From JACDAN01 sp963801855 (GTDB lineage Bacteria; Actinomycetota; Thermoleophilia; Gaiellales; Gaiellaceae), in assembly GCA_963801855.1 (NCBI GenBank), contig CAWDGK010000002.1:744001-808000 (forward strand): DNA of 64,000 bases, written 5' to 3'. The position numbers and the translations under genes were made by a program. Positions within the stretch are counted from its first letter, which is position 1; the number at the start of each line of letters is the position of its first letter. This document shows, one piece after another, positions 61,104 to 64,000 of the stretch. The notes beneath the pieces were generated by a model. The model was not told the origin of the DNA, did not search any database, and saw nothing but the letters and a program-made list of their open reading frames with translations.

Positions 61104-62040
61104 GTCCCGGCTCGTGCCCGACGCGGGGTTCGAGCTGGACACGTTCCGCATCTCCGGTCTACCTCGCCGCCCAGGGCTCGAGCTCGTCAAGGCTCTCGCG
61201 CGAGCCGGTGCGGCAGTTCGGGAGGCCCGGCGGATCCTCGGGCGGCGACGCCCGGACGTCGTCCTCGGCGCGGGAAGCTACGTCGCAGGCCCCGTCGTCG
61301 CTGCCGCCGCTTCGATGCGGATCCCCGCGGCGCTGACCGAGGCCGACGCTCATCTCGGCCTCGCGAACCGGCTCGCCGCGCCGTTCGCGAAGCGCGTCTT
61401 TCTCTCGTACGAGCTCGAGGGCCTCGATCCGCCCAAGTATCAGGTGACGGGGAGACCGATTCCCCGGACGTCGCAGTCGATGCCGCGAGTCGAGGCGCGC
61501 GCGCAGCTGGGACTTCCAACGGAAGGAACGATTCTGGGCGTCTTCGGAGCCCGGGCGGGCGCGAAGGCCCTGAACGAGCTCGCGGTCGACACCTGGGGGC
61601 GGGACGGGCCTGTCGTCCTCCACCTGTCAGGCGAGCGGGACTACGAGGCGTTGCGGCCCCGCGTGGAGCGGCCCGACTATCACCTGCTTCCGACGGTGGA
61701 CCATTTCGGCGCCGCGCTCTCGGCCGTCGATCTCGCCCTGTCCCGGTCGGGTGGAACGGTGTGGGAGCTGGCCGCTGCAAGCCTGCCCGCGGTGCTCGTG
61801 CCCTACCCCCACGCCACAGCGGATCACCAGACCAAGAACGCGCAGCACTTCGAGCGCGGAGGCGGCGCCGTCCTCGTGCCGGAGAGCGAGCTCGATCAGG
61901 CGGCGTCGATCGTCGAAGAACTGCTCCGAGACGACACCCGGCTCGTGACGATGGGCGATGCGATGAAACGACTGGCCCGCGAGGACGCAGCGGACAGGAT
62001 CGCCGAGGAGTTGACGGCGCTTGCAGCCTCTGGCCGGTAG
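60961..62040 (+). CDS. murG: UDP-GlcNAc:lipid I N-acetylglucosaminyltransferase
   Basis: 359-aa peripheral membrane GT28 enzyme making lipid II. The N-terminal domain has IAAGGTAGHVLPAIAVAEAL, the acceptor-side block VVLGAGSYVAGPVVAAAASM and TEADAHLGLANRLAA (usually EQN at this site). The C-terminal UDP-binding region has SRSGGTVWELAAASLPAVLV and PYPHATADHQTKNAQHF. The ATG is the first in frame with a typical N-terminus; the gene overlaps ftsW by 143 bases and murC by 20. Confidence 0.94.
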   Translation: MAEQRGERACLIAAGGTAGHVLPAIAVAEALRERGVRVTFAGSPDRVESRLVPDAGFELDTFRISGLPRRPGLELVKALARAGAAVREARRILGRRRPDVVLGAGSYVAGPVVAAAASMRIPAALTEADAHLGLANRLAAPFAKRVFLSYELEGLDPPKYQVTGRPIPRTSQSMPRVEARAQLGLPTEGTILGVFGARAGAKALNELAVDTWGRDGPVVLHLSGERDYEALRPRVERPDYHLLPTVDHFGAALSAVDLALSRSGGTVWELAAASLPAVLVPYPHATADHQTKNAQHFERGGGAVLVPESELDQAASIVEELLRDDTRLVTMGDAMKRLAREDAADRIAEELTALAASGR

Positions 62041-63205
62041 AGAGCTCCACTTCGTCGGGATCGGCGGTGCCGGGCTCTCCGGCTACGCGCTCCTGGCGCA
62101 CGCCTGGGGAGCCAAGGTCTCGGGCTGGGACCGGTTCGAGACGCCGTACCTCGAGCACCTTCCTGAGGAGATCTCCGTGACCATCTCTCCGGAGCCAGAC
62201 CTTCCCGACGGTACCGAGGCGATCGTGTCGTCGGCTTTCACGGGCGCTGTTCCCGGCCGCTCGCGCGCCGAGTTCCTCGCCGAGCTCGTGTCGCTCCAGG
62301 ACTCGATCGTCGTCGCGGGCGCCCACGGGAAGACGACGACCGCGGCGATGATCGCCTTCGTCCTGGACCGGCTAGGCGAGGATCCCGGATTCCTGATCGG
62401 GGCCGATGTTCCCCAGCTCGGTGCGAACGCCCGGGCGGGCTCCGGCTGGCTGGTCGTGGAAGGGGACGAGTCCGACCGGACGATCGAGCAGCTCCGCCCG
62501 AAGATCGCGGTCGTCACGAACGTCGACCTCGATCACCACACGGAGTTCGCCTCCCGCTCCGAGGTTGCGGAGTTGTTCGAGCGCTGGCTCGACGATGTCC
62601 CGAACGCCGTGCGCGGAGAGGATCTTGCGCCCTACGACGGGGAGCTCAGTGTGACCGGCGAGCACAACCGCCGGAATGCCGCGACGGCACTGGCCGCGCT
62701 CGGTCTTGCCGGCGTCGACGGCCGGAGGGCGTGGCCGGTGCTCCGCGAGTTCCGGGGAGCGGGACGGAGATTGGAGGAGATCGGGGTCGCGGGAGACGTT
62801 CGGGTCGTGGACGACTATGCCCACCACCCCGCAGAGATCCGGGCGACCCTCGCGGCGCTGCGGGAGCAGGGCGGCGGCCGCATCCTCGTGCTGTTCCAGC
62901 CCCACCTGTACTCGCGCACTCGTCATCTCGCGCGCGAGACGGCGGCCGCGCTCGCGCAGGCGGACGTCGTCGCGGTCACCGAGATCTACGGTGCCCGCGA
63001 GGAGCCCGTGGAAGGTGTGAGCGGAAAGCTCGTCGTGGACGCCCTCTCCGAGCTCCGCCCCGGAATGACGATTGGATGGACGCCGCGCGTCGACGAGGGA
63101 GCCCGTTTTCTCGTTCGCCGGGCGCGGCCGGGCGACGTCGTTCTCACGGTGGGGGCAGGCGACGTCGACCGCGCGGCGCCGCTCGTGCTCGAAGAGCTCG
63201 GATGA
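62021..63205 (+). CDS. murC: UDP-N-acetylmuramate--L-alanine ligase
   Basis: 394-aa ligase starting the stem peptide. Rossmann motif HFVGIGGAGLSGYALLAHAW, P-loop VAGAHGKTTTAAMIAFVL, EGDESDRTI, NVDLDHHTEF, VTGEHNRRNAATALAAL, and C-terminal VVDDYAHHPAEIRATLAALR with FQPHLYSRTRHL. It is about 60 residues shorter than most MurC proteins (near 460 aa). The loss is in the central domain between DDVPNAVRGED and GELSVTGEHN. TTG at 62021 gives the expected N-terminus and overlaps murG. Confidence 0.94.
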   Translation: MQPLAGRELHFVGIGGAGLSGYALLAHAWGAKVSGWDRFETPYLEHLPEEISVTISPEPDLPDGTEAIVSSAFTGAVPGRSRAEFLAELVSLQDSIVVAGAHGKTTTAAMIAFVLDRLGEDPGFLIGADVPQLGANARAGSGWLVVEGDESDRTIEQLRPKIAVVTNVDLDHHTEFASRSEVAELFERWLDDVPNAVRGEDLAPYDGELSVTGEHNRRNAATALAALGLAGVDGRRAWPVLREFRGAGRRLEEIGVAGDVRVVDDYAHHPAEIRATLAALREQGGGRILVLFQPHLYSRTRHLARETAAALAQADVVAVTEIYGAREEPVEGVSGKLVVDALSELRPGMTIGWTPRVDEGARFLVRRARPGDVVLTVGAGDVDRAAPLVLEELG

Positions 63206-64000
63206 CGATCGAAGAGCAGGTTCCGCTCTCCCGTTTCACCACGCTCGGCACCGGCGGCCCGGCAAGGTGGTTTGCGAGGCCGACGACGCTCGAGGAGATC
63301 GAGGAGGCACTTCGCTGGGCGGCCGAGCGGGAGGCGCCGGTCGCGGTCGTCGGCCTCGGATCCAACCTGCTCGTGGCGGACGAGGGGGTGGACGGCCTGG
63401 TCCTGAAGCTCACCGGTGACCTCGCCGCAGCAGGGACGGAAGGCGAGCTGCTCACGGCCGGTGGCGGTGCGCCGCTGGCGGTCTGTCTCCACCGTGCACG
63501 AGCTGCTTCCCTCGGCGGCCTGGAGTTCGCCTGCGCGATCCCCGGGACGGTCGGTGGCGGAGTCTGGATGAACGCGGGTGCCTACGGGGGTGACATGGCG
63601 GGCGTTCTGGAGCGAGCCCTCGTCGCAGGCGCGGACGGGACGAGCTGGCGGACGCCGCTGGATCTCGGTCTCGAGTACCGACGCTCCTCCCTGCGAAACG
63701 GCGAGGTCGTCGTCAAGGCCGAGTTCCGACTCGCGACACGTCCCGTCGAAGAGATCAAGTCGGCCGTGGCCGAGATGCAGGCTGCGCGGAAGGCCGCCCA
63801 GCCTACGAACAAGCGCACCTTCGGCAGCGTCTTCAAGAATCCCGACCACGAGCTTTCCGCCGGCCGGATGCTCGAGGCATGCGGCCTCCGCGGTCATCGC
63901 ATCGGCGGCGCGCAGATCTCACCGCGCCATGCCAACTTCATCGAGAACGCCGAAGGGGCGCAATCGGCAGACGCCATCGCGCTCATGGCCGAAGCGCGGC
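63202..64000 (+). CDS. murB: UDP-N-acetylenolpyruvoylglucosamine reductase, 3' end outside window
   Basis: FAD-dependent reductase completing UDP-MurNAc synthesis. The frame is open to the window end, giving 266 residues. FTTLGTGGPARWFARP and VVGLGSNLLVADEGVDGLVL form the FAD site; FACAIPGTVGGGVWMNAGAY holds the conserved binding loop; YRRSSLRNGEVVVKAEFRLA and TFGSVFKNP carry the active-site Ser; LEACGLRGHRIGGAQISPRH is near the C-terminus. Only about 10-30 residues should be missing. The ATG overlaps the murC stop. ftsQ and ftsZ would be expected further on, outside the window. Confidence 0.94.
   Translation, partial: MTIEEQVPLSRFTTLGTGGPARWFARPTTLEEIEEALRWAAEREAPVAVVGLGSNLLVADEGVDGLVLKLTGDLAAAGTEGELLTAGGGAPLAVCLHRARAASLGGLEFACAIPGTVGGGVWMNAGAYGGDMAGVLERALVAGADGTSWRTPLDLGLEYRRSSLRNGEVVVKAEFRLATRPVEEIKSAVAEMQAARKAAQPTNKRTFGSVFKNPDHELSAGRMLEACGLRGHRIGGAQISPRHANFIENAEGAQSADAIALMAEAR

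Overview
The window is a GC-rich chromosomal segment with very strong third-position GC bias and almost no spacer DNA. A meso-diaminopimelate-type MurE, a double WYL regulator, a DPPR-synthase-like UbiA protein, a degenerate OmpR-type regulator and many promoters placed for leaderless translation point to an actinobacterium. My guess is a Thermoleophilia-like lineage (Gaiellales or Solirubrobacterales); that placement is inference from gene style, not a search result. No tRNA, rRNA, CRISPR array, transposase or phage gene was seen.

Layout. 2-4125: a cyclic 2,3-diphosphoglycerate pair (synthetase cut by the window edge, and 2-phosphoglycerate kinase), class II fructose-bisphosphatase, a nitrilase and a SufT-like protein. 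4122-13884: a divergent amine locus. On the minus strand are a choline/ethanolamine-kinase-like protein, a dimethylglycine/sarcosine dehydrogenase-like flavoprotein and an APC permease. On the plus strand are a HAD hydrolase, a glutamine-synthetase-like gamma-glutamyl ligase, a gamma-glutamyl hydrolase, an aldehyde dehydrogenase and an SDR. 13897-21461: a quinone-reductase-like protein, QueG, a sensor kinase, a small secreted protein and a very large secreted Asp-box propeller protein. 21534-25634: a sugar ABC importer. 25631-34613: WYL regulator, zinc-finger and zinc-ribbon proteins, aldehyde dehydrogenase, thiolase, 3-hydroxyacyl-CoA dehydrogenase and a cation/proton antiporter. 34683-38213: secreted protein, two-component pair and UbiA prenyltransferase. 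38355-46130: QueA, Tgt, YajC, fused SecDF, a phasin-like protein and a UbiB kinase. 46198-51579: GGDEF/HD-GYP protein, atypical response regulator, ArsR/SRPBCC pair, Ogt with an ECF-like sigma factor, and a PfkB kinase. 51575-64000: the division and cell-wall cluster mraZ-rsmH-ftsL-ftsI-murE-murF-mraY-murD-ftsW-murG-murC-murB, with murB cut by the window end.

Two cautions apply throughout. First, at least fifteen single-base frame breaks, nearly all resembling one extra base, interrupt otherwise intact genes, including the essential murF and also queA. I read these as sequence errors and annotate such genes as single units. Second, many genes start 6-9 bases after a TANNNT element and have no ribosome-binding site, so I used that pattern to choose starts.

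The most unusual sequence features are an in-frame double palindrome inside queA, two copies of a compound hairpin repeat, a three-way-junction palindrome downstream of the thiolase, and divergent promoters whose -10 boxes share one TA step.
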